Positions 23,708 through 35,451 are shown, counted from the stretch's first letter. The stretch: DNA of 64,000 nucleotides from Takakia lepidozioides (GCA_030704615.1 CM060732.1:76739053-76803052), one strand, 5' to 3'. The notes: generated by a model from the letters alone, not told the origin. Numbers and translations: made by a program.

Positions 23708-23922
23708 TGATATGAAGCGTTACACCCTATGGTACCTAAACGTTGAGTAGCAATTACTAGTCAGTTTTAAGTAGTTATCTGTTACGTTGGTTGGTACACG
23801 GGTTTCAGATGTCAGTTGGCATCAAGGCAGATATTCCTGCTTGTATTGTGATCATATGTCTTAATGTTTTGCTCCATGAAAGCGTTCTATCTCTCTCCTG
23901 TTGTCATTGTCTTGTCTTGTCA
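23708..23922 (+). repeat. Copia 5' LTR
   Basis: Starts TGATATGAAGCG and ends TTGTCTTGTCA (TG..CA termini). 215 bp, matching 28024-28238 except for six transitions. Confidence 0.9.
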
Positions 23923-23945
23923 AGGAACTAGATCAATTCGTAAGC

Positions 23946-24602
23946 ATGGCTGGAGTAGTCAGGAACTCGGGAAAACTCCGTTTAATAGATACGTTTGACG
24001 GAGAAAATTTCCATATTTGGAAGCTGAAGATCCGAATGCTATTATTAGATAAAGATCTTTGGTCCATAGTAGACGGGACTGAAGCGAAGCCTGCTGCTAC
24101 AGATCAAAATGCTGTGAAAGAGTGGGAGAAGAGAGATGGAAAAGCACTTGCATCAATCCTATTAAACTTAAAAGACTCTCAGCTTTTGCATGTCAGTCAG
24201 GCTATAACATCTAAGGTAGCGTGGGATCATTTAGTGACAGTATTTGAAACGAAAGATGTCACTTCTAAGCTTTATTTAAGAAGACGACTGCTCCGTTTAA
24301 AAATGTCTGAATCAGAATCTGTAGCAGAGCATGTTAGTAACTTTAGATCATTAATCGATCAATTGGCAAGGGTAGGGTCTCATGTGTCTGCAGACGATCA
24401 GGTGGTCACCTTATTAGATAGTCTACCAGAATCTTTTGATAGCCTAGTCATTTCTCTTAGTAGTCAGCAAGCATTAACTATAGAAAGGGTAACTGGAATG
24501 CTACTACAAGAAGAGATGAGGCAAAGAGATTTCGGGGTTGGGACAACTGAGAGAGTTGCTTTATTTACTGGAAGGAAATCAGGTCTTAATAAAAAGAAAT
24601 GA
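23946..24602 (+). pseudogene. gag: Copia gag, ended by in-frame TGA
   Basis: Capsid protein of the retrotransposon (UBN2/Retrotran_gag family). ATG at 23946. Typical blocks are LRLIDTFDGENFHIWKLKI, LWSIVDGTE and LLDSLPESFDSLVISLSSQQ. A TGA at 24600-24602 separates it from the zinc knuckle, but the same frame stays open beyond. It is either a nonsense mutation in a single gag-pol frame or a readthrough stop; mutation is likelier given the other lesions. Confidence 0.85.
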
Positions 24603-26147
24603 GCCTCAGAAGCAAATAAAAATAACAATATGAGTCTTAGTAGTACACCAACAAAAGGGTCGTCAAATAGTTTGTCAAGTAGTTCTCTTACACCTACGAA
24701 AAAAGAATTTAAAGGTAAATGTTTTTATTGCAAGAAAGTCGGTCACATGGCGAAGCAATGTAGGAAGAGAATGACAGATGGGCAGATAAAGAAGGGAGAT
24801 GGAAAGACCCAAGCTCGCTCAGTAGAGGATGCTGATAGTATTGATTGTGAGAAACTATTTGTTACAACTCTCTCTACTTCTTTCTCAAAGGATCTTGATG
24901 ACTGGTATATTGACTCGGGGGCTTCTCAACATATGACCTCTAACAAAGATCTGTTTGTAAAGTACAAACAATGGGATCTTGTTCAGAAGGTTTACTTGGG
25001 AGACGATAATAGTCACATAATTCAGGGTCAAGGCCGGGTTTGCTTTATGCAAGAAGGAAGAAAGAAGTATATAGATGATGTGTTATTTGTTCCAGGGTTG
25101 ACCAAGAATTTACTGTCAGTGAGTAAAGTTACAGACTCTGGATTACAACTTGAGTTTCATGCTAATTATTGTCTTTTGAAGACAACAGATGGAGATGTGG
25201 TGGCGAAGGGGGTGAGAGAAGGTAACTTATATAAGTTGTGTGTTTCTTCAGTCTTACCTCCAGATAAAGCGTCTGAAAGTGTCTTAATCGTCAAAGACAG
25301 AAGAGTTGATCTTTGGCATCGTAGGCTGGCCCATCTCAGTATTAAAACTCTACGTCTAATGCATTCTAAGAACATGGTTCAAGATTTCAATATTGATTGT
25401 TCAGTTGGAACCTCTTTTTGTGAAGAGTGCATATTTGGCAAACAACATAGGCATTTATTTCCTAAAGGAGGAGGAAGTCGTGCTGTGGAGTTGTTGGAGT
25501 TGGTACATTCAGACGTTTGCGGCCCCATGCAAACAATATCAATTGGAGGACCAAAATACTTTATGACATTCATAGATGATTTGTCTAGAAGAACACTGGT
25601 TTATTTTCTGAAGAATAAAAGTGAAGCTTTAGACAAGTTCAAGATCTATGAGTCTCTGGTGGAAACACAGACAGGGAAGCGAGTCAAGAAATTGCGCTCT
25701 GACAATGGAGGGGAGTACAAGTCAAATGCTTTTGCTCAATTTTGCATGACAGAAGGAATTGAGCGTCAATTGACTGCTCCTTACACCCCAGAGCAGAACG
25801 GGGTGGTTGAACGTAAGAACCGGTCATTGGTAGAAGCATCAAGGACAATGTTGAAGCATAGTGGGTTAGACAACAAATGGTGGGCAGATGATGTGCAAAC
25901 AGCCAACTATGTATTAAACAGGGTACCTACAAGTGCAGTGCCAGGAAAGAAACCGGAGGAAGTTTGGACTGGTCAGAAGCCCTCAGTGAAGCATTTACAT
26001 GTTTTTGGTTGTGAAGCTTTTGTTCATATCCCTAAGGAGAAGTGGAAGAAGCTTGATGATAAAAGCACAAAGTGTATTTTTGTGGATTATTCGGAAGCCA
26101 GTAAATCCTATCGGTTGTTTGATCTAGCTAACAGTCTTGTTAGTTAG
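24603..26147 (+). pseudogene. pol: Copia zinc knuckle, protease and integrase segment
   Basis: In the same frame as gag after the TGA. CCHC knuckle CFYCKKVGHMAKQC, aspartic protease WYIDSGASQHMTSN, GAG-pre-integrase LWHRRLAHLS, then the integrase core with HSDVCGPM, TFIDDLSR, LRSDNGGEY and PYTPEQNGVVERKN. The DD35E residues appear present. The frame ends in TAG at 26145, caused by a short tandem duplication (GTTAGTTAGT); the next ORF continues the protein one frame over. Confidence 0.88.
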
Positions 26148-27054
26148 TCGTGATGTGGTTTTCAATGAAGCATGGAAACCAAAGACACTTCAAGGTGGTG
26201 AGCCTGAGAAGGGATCAGATGTGGATCTAGGTTTGGACATGGACGAAGATTGTGACTCTGGCTCTGGTGAGGAAATAGAGACATCACAGCCAAGTGATAT
26301 TCCAACAAATGTTCAAGTGGCTCAACCTCAACTACGAGCCCCTAGGGTTCAACTTGATATCCAAGTTCGCAGGTCCATGAGAGAGAGAAGACCCAGTCAA
26401 AGACTCATAGAAAATGAAGAGCCAGTGTCATTTAAGGAAGCTCTCAGTTTTAGAGAGTCGTCAAGATGGCAAGAGGCTATGAATGAAGAGTTTGCATCCT
26501 TACTAAAGAATGGTACTTGGAAGCTAACTAAACTTCCACAAGGGAGAAAGACTATTGGATGTAAGTGGATCTATAAACTCAAACTTAAAGCAGATGGATC
26601 AGTGGAAAGGTGTAAAGCCAGACTAGTTGCAAGAGGTTTTTCTCAGAGAGAAGGAGTGGATTATAACGAGACATTTTCACCTGTTGCAAAGATATCTTCT
26701 ATCAAGACTATTTTGGCTATTGCCGCACTATTAAATCTGGAGGTCCATCAAATGGACGTGAAAACCGCCTTCTTAAATGGAGATTTGGAGGAGGAGGTTT
26801 ATATGGAGCAGCCTCAAGGGTTCATTGCTCCAGGAGAAGAAGACTTGGTCTGTAAGTTAATAAAAACCGTATATGGCTTGAAACAGTCACCTCGAGCCTG
26901 GTTCCAAAAGTTTAATGGTTATTTAATCTCTGAAGGTTTTGTGGCATCTCCAGCAGATAGTAATGTGTACATTAAATTCAAAGAGGACAAGTTTGTACTC
27001 ATTGCACTGTATGTAGATGACTCAATTTTAGTCAGCAATGATGTGAAAGCATGA
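26137..27054 (+). pseudogene. pol: Copia reverse transcriptase segment
   Basis: Reads VSRDVVFNEAW then the RVT_2 domain: WQEAMNEEFASLLKNGTWKL, GCKWIYKLKLKADGSVERCK, ARLVARGFSQREGVDYNETF, DVKTAFLNGDLEEEVYMEQP, VYGLKQSPRAWF and the catalytic LYVDDSIL. A one-base deletion near 27050 ends the frame after NDVKA. Confidence 0.9.
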
Positions 27055-27990
27055 AACATGCAAAACAACGTTTATCTGCTAAATTTGATATGACGGATCT
27101 TAGAGACATCCATTATTTTCTGGGCATTCAAGTTGAACGAGACAAGGACAAGGGTACTTTACACTTAAGTCAGAAGAAGTATATTCAAACTATTTTGAAT
27201 AAGTTTGGAATGATCTTTTGCAAACCAGTGAGTATTCCACTCGAAACTGGTGTTAAGTTGAGTACAGATATGTGTCCTCAAAGTGATGAAGAGAAGCAAG
27301 CTATGAGCAGTGTTCCATATCAAAGTGCTATGGGAAGTTTGATGTACTTAATGGTATGTTCTAGACCAAACTTGGCTTTTGCTGTGGGAGTAGTGAGCCA
27401 GTTTCTGGTAAATCCTGGCATACGACATTGGAGTGTTGTAAAGCGAATCTTCCAGTATATTAAAGGAACTGAAGATCATGGCTTATGTTTCAGTGGGAGT
27501 AGAGAGAAGGCTGCTAGTCATATTGAGTTACATGGATACTGTGATGCTGATTGGGCGAGTCATCCTGATAACCGGAAGTCAACCACAGGCTATGTTTTCT
27601 CGCTTGGTAGTTCTGCCACTGTTAGCTGGAGTAGTAAGAGGCAAGCAATAGTTGCATTGTCATCTACCGAAGCAGACTACATTGCTGCTACACAAGGAGC
27701 CAAGGAGATTGTATGGTTGAGGAGTTTACTCAAGAGTATTGGTCATGAGCAACCTCATCCTACTAGGCTCTCTTGTGACAACCAGCGTTGTATAGCGTTG
27801 ACTAAGAACCCTAAGTTTCATGCTAGAACTAAGCATATAGAAATCCAACACCATTTTATTCGAGAGAAGTGGAGAGTAAAGAGATACTGCTAGAGTTCTG
27901 TAGCACTGAAGAGATGGTTGCAGATGTGTTCACTAAGGCTGTGCCAAGAGATAAACACATCTGGTGTCGAACATGCTATGTCAGTACTGA
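27051..27990 (+). pseudogene. pol: Copia RT C-terminus and RNase H segment
   Basis: The connection domain starts AKQRLSAKFDMTDLRDIHYF. RNase H follows with GYCDADWASHPDNRKSTTGY, SWSSKRQAIVALSSTEADYI and LSCDNQ. A further one-base loss near 27870 ends the frame at 27893; the last ~30 codons (EILLEFCSTEEMVADVFTKA) continue in another frame up to the 3' LTR. Confidence 0.88.
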
Positions 27991-28023
27991 GTGTTTAGGG
28001 TGTTAGCTTAGTGGGAGTGTTAA

Positions 28024-28238
28024 TGATATGAAGCGTCACACCCTATGGTACCTAAACGTTGAGTAGCAGTTACTAGTCAGTTCTAAGTAGTTATCTGTTA
28101 CGTTGGTTGGTACACGGGTTTCAGATGTCAGTTGGCATCAAGGCAGATATTCCTGCTTGTATTGTGATCATATGTCTTAATGTTCTGCTCCGTGAAAGCG
28201 TTCTATCTCTCTCTTGTTGTCATTGTCTTGTCTTGTCA
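28024..28238 (+). repeat. Copia 3' LTR
   Basis: 215 bp, starts TGATATGAAGCG and ends TTGTCTTGTCA. Preceded by the purine-rich GTGGGAGTG, a plausible polypurine tract. Confidence 0.9.
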
Positions 28239-30052
28239 AGTCTAAGGAATTCTTTATGAATTGTGACATCGTTGCCCAGGAAACCTTCATGCCGAATGCA
28301 TCTTTTTTTTCGAGATAGGTGATAAGGAATTCTGGAACACGTACAGATACACTGCCATCAGGAAGCAATATACCTTCTCGGATTTGGGAGAAAGTGTTGA
28401 CGTTGTGATTGGATAACTTGCAAAGAGGACATGTTGAAATATTATTTCGCACTCACCGTTTCTGCAATGCAATTATCTCAGTAATAAGCAACAGCTTGTG
28501 TACTCTACAAGTCAAACTTCTGTAGAGCCATTAATGATACGATCGCTCTCGTGCATGCCACTATGAAAGATCCATCCTTCAGGTCATATAACGAAAACAC
28601 AACGCTTAGCCCATCGGTAGCAAGTTCAGCCATTATTTTGATTGCGAACAGTACATCCAACGGCCTAATGCGGCAATGGACCAAACGTCCTTGCACCAAG
28701 CAAGTTCTCCGTACTACTTAGCTGTAGCGCCTGACGCAGCCTAACATGTTCACGTAATTCCATTTGCATGTCTAGAGCCACAGACGTGGCAATTTGCCCA
28801 AGTGCTGACAATCAGCACAGCCTTCACTACGTCCGATTGTAACACCACAACCAGATCACTGGCACTGGAAGATTGCATCTGCTGTAATCCATACGGGAAC
28901 AACCCGCAACCACACATCACCCTTGCCTTTCGGCTTATACATCCCTCTTCTCTCCCTCCGTTGAAATAAGAGTAATTGTGCGGAGCTAGGACTTCATGTG
29001 ACGGAGGAGTTGTTTTCCAACAAGACCGTCTTTATGTAGTTCATACTAGCTAGGCTAAAAGCAATCTCAAGATAGGCTTGCTTTTGGATCAATCTTCTCT
29101 CTCATTTTTTAAGGCTGAATTTTCCAAACTAGGCTTTCCATGACTTGTTTGCTACAATTTTGCAATCATCTTGAGGTTTGATCACCCGCATCCACAACAC
29201 ACGGCTTCTACAGCATTGATTTCAATCACACAATAATGTCTGTTTCAACTTCACCTCAACTTAAGTTTTGCATTTCCAACCTGGTGACATTTCAACGACC
29301 CACGGTTGAAAGGCAGGTGCAATACGGAGCCACAACCGCCCTTCACTCTCTCGACTCCTTATTAACATGTTCATTGCACTTCATGCATGCTATCGGTATG
29401 GTATGATGAGGATTGGAAGCGTACCAAGTATCTGCACGCAGGTTCCACAACGGCTAAGGCAATAATCAGCTGTTTGTCATTGACATAGGTAAACAGCAGA
29501 TCATAGGAACAAAAATGAAGAGCATGAGAAAGCCCTCTGGAATGGGCCCGTAAGGCTGGCACTTTGTTCCCGCGTTTCACGACTCGTTCACGACCGCCTC
29601 GCCATGCATTTTCGTTCACTGGCGCGGCCATGCACTTGGAGTTGGAGCGCTTGGAATTCAAGTTGGAGTGGGGAGCATGTGAAGTTAGGAATGTTGCAGC
29701 TCTCTCCATCCTTAGCAGTGTGAGGGTACCTGTCCCTCTCTCCTCTCTCCCCTAGTACTTTGGGTGCATGTTGGAGGAATTGTATCTCGGGAGTGAGTTG
29801 GCCTTCAGGCGTGTTGCATGTGAGATAAATATCCACCATCGTGCTATACTTCATCATGCTTTCATGGTAGTACGTTCTTCTTACTTCCATTTTTGTTTTA
29901 GTGGATTTACATGTGATCTCCCCTAGTATCTTAGTCTTCGTCTTTATCTCTTCTTCCTAGCTTCTTCTTCCTAGCGACTTCCTAGCGAGAGAAGTCAAGC
30001 ACTTAACTCAATCCAACGTGATGCTTCTTTATCGGGCTTTACCGGATCCAAG
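28239..30052. other. Interval right of Copia element
   Basis: About 1.8 kb. Minus-strand ORFs at 28177-28452 (includes STCPLCKLSNHNVNTFSQIR and extends into the LTR) and 28505-28699 look somewhat protein-like, but I cannot assign them. They could be remains of a gene split by the Copia insertion. Short CTTCTTCCTAGC repeats lie at 29945-29980. Nothing else is supported. Confidence 0.3.
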
Positions 30053-30654
30053 ATGCCCCGCGGTAAAGGAAGATTGCGATTCTCGGAGGCCTTGATTGAC
30101 ATGCTAAGAAATGTGTTGTGGAGGAAGGCTCAAATCGAGGATGCAGACGAAGATGAAGATAGAAATGACTGGTGTTGGCTACAGAGGTTAACTTAACCCA
30201 TTTTCTTCGGTGGTTGGAGAACAAGAACGTTGGAATGCAATGCCATTGGGACAACGGCAAGATCATAGCTGATGAACTCACGAGTCCCCAACACGATGCC
30301 CCAGTGTCTGAGATAGTGATTCAATTCTCAAGTCAAGATTCCAATCATTCAATCTACTCGGTGCCAAATTGTGATGTTGAATGTAGGGTTGTGGGCAAGG
30401 TTTACGAGGTGGATGTTGCCGTTTTCATTCGTCATTATGTGCCGCCTCTAGGCATTCCCTTGAACATCCGAGATTCGCCATTCCCGACTATTATCTTGGA
30501 AGTCGGAGTTTCACAGTCGATTAAGAGCCTGGTTGATAGGGCGGGTGAGAAAACTCACATTTATTTCAACCATGATGTAGAATTGCAACAACATTTGATT
30601 AGTCATTCGTGTTATCTACATTATTTACATTATGTACCATTCGAGAGAAAATAA
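30053..30654 (+). pseudogene. Possible Uma2-like (PD-(D/E)XK fold) nuclease relic
   Basis: ATG at 30053 opens a basic/acidic N-terminus (MPRGKGRLRFSEALIDMLRN) that stops at 30190. A second frame from 30172 carries LTHFLRWLENKNVGMQ and YEVDVAVFIRHYVPPLGIP, then FPTIILEVGVSQS. The D..PxP..E-V-G-x-S-Q-S pattern resembles Uma2-type putative endonucleases, but this is a weak, remembered match. One frameshift separates the two parts. It lies directly upstream of the LINE reverse transcriptase; whether it belongs to that element is unknown. Confidence 0.3.
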
Positions 30655-30699
30655 TATCACCCATATGCTTTTCTGTTGACTTGTGTCAACTGACTTGTG

Positions 30700-31580
30700 C
30701 AGACATATACATTTCAGCTTCCACCCTATTCATTATTTTTCTGGAACCCCTACTCAGATGGATAGCCCGTGGTAAGCTTGGATATCAATATAAAACTTCC
30801 TCAAGTGAAATCTCCGTTGCAGCATATGCCGATGACCTCGCCATCCTCGCATATAAACCGCAACACCTAAACGGACAAGTCATCAAACTATACCGCTTCA
30901 ATCAATGGTCCGATATGGAACTTAGTCTTCACAAATGTGCTATCACCGCGGCAACACACCATAGCCGACTCACCAAAACTGCTATCGCCTCCCACTGTAA
31001 ACTCTATGTACATTACAAGAATAAACCTTTCCCCTTCCTCGGGCCATATGACCCATACACTTACCTGGGCATCCAACTGGTCCCTTCCCTCACCAGGCAC
31101 GTTCAAAAAGATGCCACGTCATCCAAACTAGCCAATAAAAGTACAATCTCCATTGTCTCTCATCTTGGATTCATTGTTTCCAACCATATGACATCTGAGG
31201 TTCTCCTCAAATCCCCAATTGCCATCCAACCCAAATTATCAATCATACAATCAGTACTAAAAACCCAAGTACAATATTCGTTCCACGCCGCACCCTTCTC
31301 CCTCCCGGACATTAAAAAACTTGACAAGAGCATTATCCAACTTACAAAACGTGTATGTGGACTACCTGTTAGTACCCCCAATGCCTTCACCCAACTCCCA
31401 ACCGACAGCTACAGGATTGGCTCTAGCCCCTTAATCATCTCATATTCCTGCACCTTAGGCTCACAATTGATTGAGGTCCTCAATGATCCTGGACGCCTAG
31501 GCCAAATCTATCAGGGACTCCTCAAATTTCTTGCCCTAAAATACAATGGACTATACTCTCTATCTGCACTGCACCCATAG
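30700..31580 (+). pseudogene. LINE reverse transcriptase, C-terminal part
   Basis: Reads STLFIIFLEPLLRWIARGKL, then the catalytic AAYADDLAILAY (YADD), LHKCAITAATHH and the thumb segment YLGIQL. Homology begins abruptly just before the motif-B/C region, so fingers and palm start are absent. The frame is open to the stop at 31580. After it, 31600-31860 continues the protein with stops (for example KVPILTYFKERHITTLTQL). Confidence 0.8.
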
Positions 31581-32086
31581 GCGTGCCTACATTCCCCTAC
31601 CGTGCGTACACTACTCATTCTACGACAAATGAAAATAAGCATACAAACCGACTTACCAGATTATCCTAACACCTCGTCACATTTAGAACGCGCTTGGCTC
31701 ACCAGCCTTTTTCTCCCTCAATTATAAATTTCCCACCCTAAACAAAAAGTACCCATCCTTACCTATTTTAAAGAGCGACACATTACCACTCTCACCCAAC
31801 TCACCACTGCCACGGGGCATCGGCTCCTAACACCAACTGAATTCACCTTTAAGCATTCCAGATCTACGGCCAAAACCAGTCGATACCTACATTACTTTGC
31901 ACCCTATTTTGCCACCCCTCAGCATCATGCACCCTTGATTGTGAGATCCCCTGTTCACATTTCCCCCACACACCTCAAGATCTGTTACCCCAATACAGAT
32001 CTGCCCCAGCTGCCTCCATCCTCCAGAAGCTTAAAACTTCATATGATAGTAATAATCCCGCACTCACCGACCCCAACCCACCTTCC

Positions 32087-32848
32087 TTGCCACCCACTCA
32101 AAATACCACATCATGCCACGACAGTCCCCAACCTCCATCCACTCTATATAACAATATGCCAGGTACCCCTACCCATCTCCAAATAACCCCAGCAACATCC
32201 TCCCAAATTTGCCCGCACTACCCTGAAAACCCCAATGCTTTCATCATAGAAGCTATTCTTGGAATTAAAACCCATACGTCAATAGACCCCTTCGGAGCCA
32301 CTTGTGTGGATACATTTTATTATTGTAAATGGGATGGTTACCCACCAGACGATAACACATGGCAAATTGAAGACGACTTGTTTGGCCCACACGATGATTG
32401 TGACCCTGACCACAATCTCACCCTCCTTACCACCTTCCATAAACGTACCAACACCAATTACCTAACTCATATTCATCAACAACACGCTTCCCCCGCACAA
32501 CCTAAAGACAACCAATACATACATACTCCGCTAATTGCCCCTAACATACGCATATGCACGACCGAATGCAACCCTGATAAAGACATAGCTCATGACCTTC
32601 CAATGATCCGTATAGGCCCCCGCCTTTCCAATATCTACGCTCAAAACGGCCGTTTTATTGGTCTTATTCCCACTGACAGGATAACATGGCTTTGGGAAAA
32701 ATATTCCACCAAAAACACTAATTCACAAATCTTACAACCCCCCAAACAAGACTGTGCCACCGAACTATGTTGGCTCGTAGAACGCTACCTCAAAGATGCC
32801 CCCCCCCCCCCCCCCCCCCAAAGAAACCACGTACCCTCAGTAGGCTAG
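32087..32848 (+). pseudogene. LINE segment with a chromodomain
   Basis: 253 codons. Residues ~52-99 (32240-32383) form a chromodomain-like block: FIIEAILGIK, then FYYCKWDGYPPDDNTWQIED with the expected aromatic cage region and the KW.GYP..D.TWQ signature. The remainder is linker of unknown function, ending at a homopolymer run of C. Chromodomains bind methylated histone tails and are known from chromovirus integrases; in a LINE one could steer integration into heterochromatin (inference). Confidence 0.65.
32799..32819 (+). repeat. Homopolymer run of 21 C in LINE
   Basis: Codes for a proline run after KDA. A second run of 19 C lies in the same element at 33495-33513. Prone to slippage and sequencing error. 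Confidence 0.9.
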
Positions 32849-33494
32849 CAATGGCATGCGTTCATACCACTATACCCAAGGACATTCTAGCACTACTCAT
32901 CACTTCATTCCAACTTACTCACTCTTATTACTCCAGTCCGCTCACATGCCCTATGGAATTCACCACATTTGCAAATCCACACCACAGGGATTGTATCTTC
33001 GGCGCCACGGGTACTGCCACTCAGCACACCTAGGCTGGCAGAGGTCTTGCTCACCCTCCCCTCGGCACCTCCACTCATGAAGCTCTCCAATGGGCACGCT
33101 TCGCTGCTCATTCATCCCCCCACACTCTCACAATACTCATACTCACCCAACAACAATCACCTAATGACTCCTACGCCTGCCGGCTGGAGTTAATTTACTA
33201 GCCACAATCAAACCTAACCAGCTTAAATATGTGCATACCCCACCCCTTCCCAAATACCTTAGACAAAAGGAACCCACCCTAACCCTAATTTTGCATGTCC
33301 AACACTCCTCCCCCATCAATATACCGATGCCCTTTCTGAGCCACTTAACACAACTGCTAACCCTGACACACAAAATGAAAGCACCCACCCCCCCCCACCC
33401 AAACACCCACCGTTCACCCACCATCTCCTATGACTCTGTCCCAATCATTTCATCTCCCAAACTCAAACCAAACAAAGCTTGGAAAAGGGCGCTG

Positions 33495-33513
33495 CCCCCC
33501 CCCCCCCCCCCCC
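33495..33513 (+). repeat. Homopolymer run of 19 C in LINE
   Basis: Second long C run of the element, also within a proline-coding linker, upstream of RNase H. Confidence 0.9.
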
Positions 33514-33568
33514 AGGCTACCATACCAAAACCCACACCCCCTATTCCCTCACTATACCAATAAACTAT

Positions 33569-34268
33569 CCCCCTCAGATACCCCCCATCTAACTCCCATT
33601 ATACTAACGGATCCCTCACCAAACCAAATGTTGGCTACGGAGTATACCACGCCGCTACTAACCGGGGCATTGCTCTCAGACTTCCTGTCCCCGCCACCAT
33701 ATTACGTGCTGAACTTATGGCCATCTTCGAAGCACTCTCCCTGCTAGATGCCTTTCCTCCTCCATACTACATCTTCACAGATAGCCTCACCTCACTCTTT
33801 CTTAGACGAAACCACATATCCCGCCCCTCCTCCCACCATCACCACCCAGACCGCAACCTCATTACAGCCATTGTTAACCTCGTTATTTCCAAAAGCCACC
33901 CTATCCACCTCCTCAAAGTCCGTTCGCACACTGGCATTAAAGGTAATGAGGCTGCCGATCTACTTGCTCAGACAGGCGCCTCTAAACCCCCAGTGGACCC
34001 TACAGATGACCCTATTCACATCGCTCATACCCATTCTTTTTGGTTCATATACCCAGTCCCAGACCCCCCCGCACCCAAACCAATCCGTAACCTTAGGACC
34101 ACTATCACCCGTGACTCGTATAAACAGGCCGCAGCGTCTATTAGCCACACCAAAGTCCATATTCAGAAATGGACCCAATCCACAGTCCTCCATCATAAGC
34201 TATCAAACCACTTCTGGCACACCAAAACCACTTCCGATGCACAAAATCCGACAAACACTCAAATTTAG
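33569..34268 (+). pseudogene. LINE RNase H domain
   Basis: Type I RNase H that degrades the RNA of RNA/DNA hybrids. Visible: YTNGSLTKPNVGYGVYHAA, ILRAELMAIFEALSLLDAF (Glu), YYIFTDSLTSLFL (Asp) and LLKVRSHTGIKGNEAADLLA (His and last Asp). The first catalytic Asp of the usual YTDGS is Asn here. A small frameshift separates the first block from the long frame 33717-34268. Confidence 0.75.
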
Positions 34269-34281
34269 GTACACCTAATAC

Positions 34282-34725
34282 ATGGGCCACCAACGTAAAC
34301 ATATCTTCTGGCCACATCGTTTCCCATCCCCCTACTTCACACTATGCTCAAATATCCACCGTGAACGCGACACCTGGCCACACCTCCTTAGCCAATGTAT
34401 CCATCCAGTCATTCATGGCCTTCATATCACTCGTCACAACCACGCAGTTTGGCGTATCCATAAACTCCTTTTGAGCCGTGCTGAAACCAGGTGGATCTCA
34501 CTCATTAACGCCGGTACCAAGGCCGACCACTAGACCACACTGTACCCCCATGGCTGCTCCCATGTACCTGTACCCATTCACCATGCACCTGCCCCGCCAG
34601 ACTCCGCCCTGATATTCTCCTTGTCCACGGCCTACCCCCTAACACCCCACCACCCATTACACCATCCCCACAACTCACCATCCACTTCATCGAATTTACA
34701 TATTGTAATGATCTCTACCCCAATG
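34282..34725 (+). pseudogene. LINE zinc finger and first part of restriction-like endonuclease
   Basis: 34282-34533 reads TLCSNIHRERDTWPHLLSQC, then GLHITRHNHAVWRIHKLLL, matching the Cys/His finger plus R-H-N motif that precedes restriction-like endonucleases of R2/CRE-type LINEs. A frame change follows, then RPDILLVHGLPPN and IHFIEFTYCNDLYPN, giving the PD...E-x-T catalytic pattern. The frame is cut at 34725 by the Gypsy LTR. Confidence 0.6.
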
Positions 34726-35451
34726 TATCGCACACCTCACTTCGGTAAGCTCCCCTTCAAGTCATAGTTATTCGCTTTGATGCGCGCGCCTAACTCCCGA
34801 ACTGGCCGCTTGGCCAACTCGGAGCTACGGCTGCTCGCCGGGACATAACGGTCTCCCTTTACTCCTCCAAAAGACCCTCTCTCAATTTGGGCCAAGTGGA
34901 AATTCTCTTTGGCCTGTGGCAGTCCGGAACAGCTCCCCACACCTTGGTCGCTTTCCGGCTCGCACGCTTACTCACTAGTTTTTGGTCACCAACGGGCTTG
35001 CACCGTTCTCGGGGTTACTACTCCCTATATATACTTCTGTGACTGTCCGCGGGGGTTTCACAAACAACCATGCCATTTTATGGCGAACCACCACGAAAAC
35101 CCTCGATTCCCGGTGATGAGTCGCGGTGAGTCTTGGCCCACCCACCACGGTCCCATTGGACCGTGATGAGTCCCAAGACTCCCAACGACTCCCACCACAA
35201 GGTCTCCGCCCCCATGGTGAGTCCTATGCCACCCCCACTAAGTCCCACTAAGCTACCACCACCCCTCGTGGAACCACCCCCACCGCAACCCAGTGTGCGG
35301 GGTTCCACCTAGTGAGCGCCTCCGCCTCCTTGAGTGCCTTGAGCACTCAAGGTGCTTCAGCCCCCGTTCCTATTGTTGCCACTGCCCCCACCACAGGGGC
35401 AGCCCCCTCTTGTGTCCCGACCCCCCGCTCTCAAGGCAAAGGGTCACGACA
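34726..35451 (-). repeat. Gypsy 3' LTR
   Basis: Terminal bases are degraded (TATCGCACACC instead of TGTCACGCACC) but the rest aligns to the other LTR along its full length. Ends GTCACGACA. The CAATG duplication abuts it on the left. Confidence 0.9.

Larger units (their letters stand above)
23708..28238 (+). mobile_element. Ty1/Copia LTR retrotransposon, 4.5 kb, structurally complete, coding-defective
   Basis: Two 215-bp LTRs flank gag, zinc knuckle, protease, integrase, reverse transcriptase and RNase H, in the Copia order. The polyprotein is broken by one nonsense codon (24600) and three frameshifts (near 26140, 27050 and 27870). By eye the LTRs differ at 6 of 215 sites, all transitions, so the insertion is fairly recent. 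No 5-bp target duplication is visible (agaca on the left, agtct on the right), and the site after the 5' LTR does not match the usual tRNA-Met primer site. Confidence 0.92.

Noticed and set aside
24600-24602. Programmed stop-codon readthrough between Copia gag and pol
   Set aside because: Possible, but three other frame lesions in the same copy make a simple nonsense mutation more likely.
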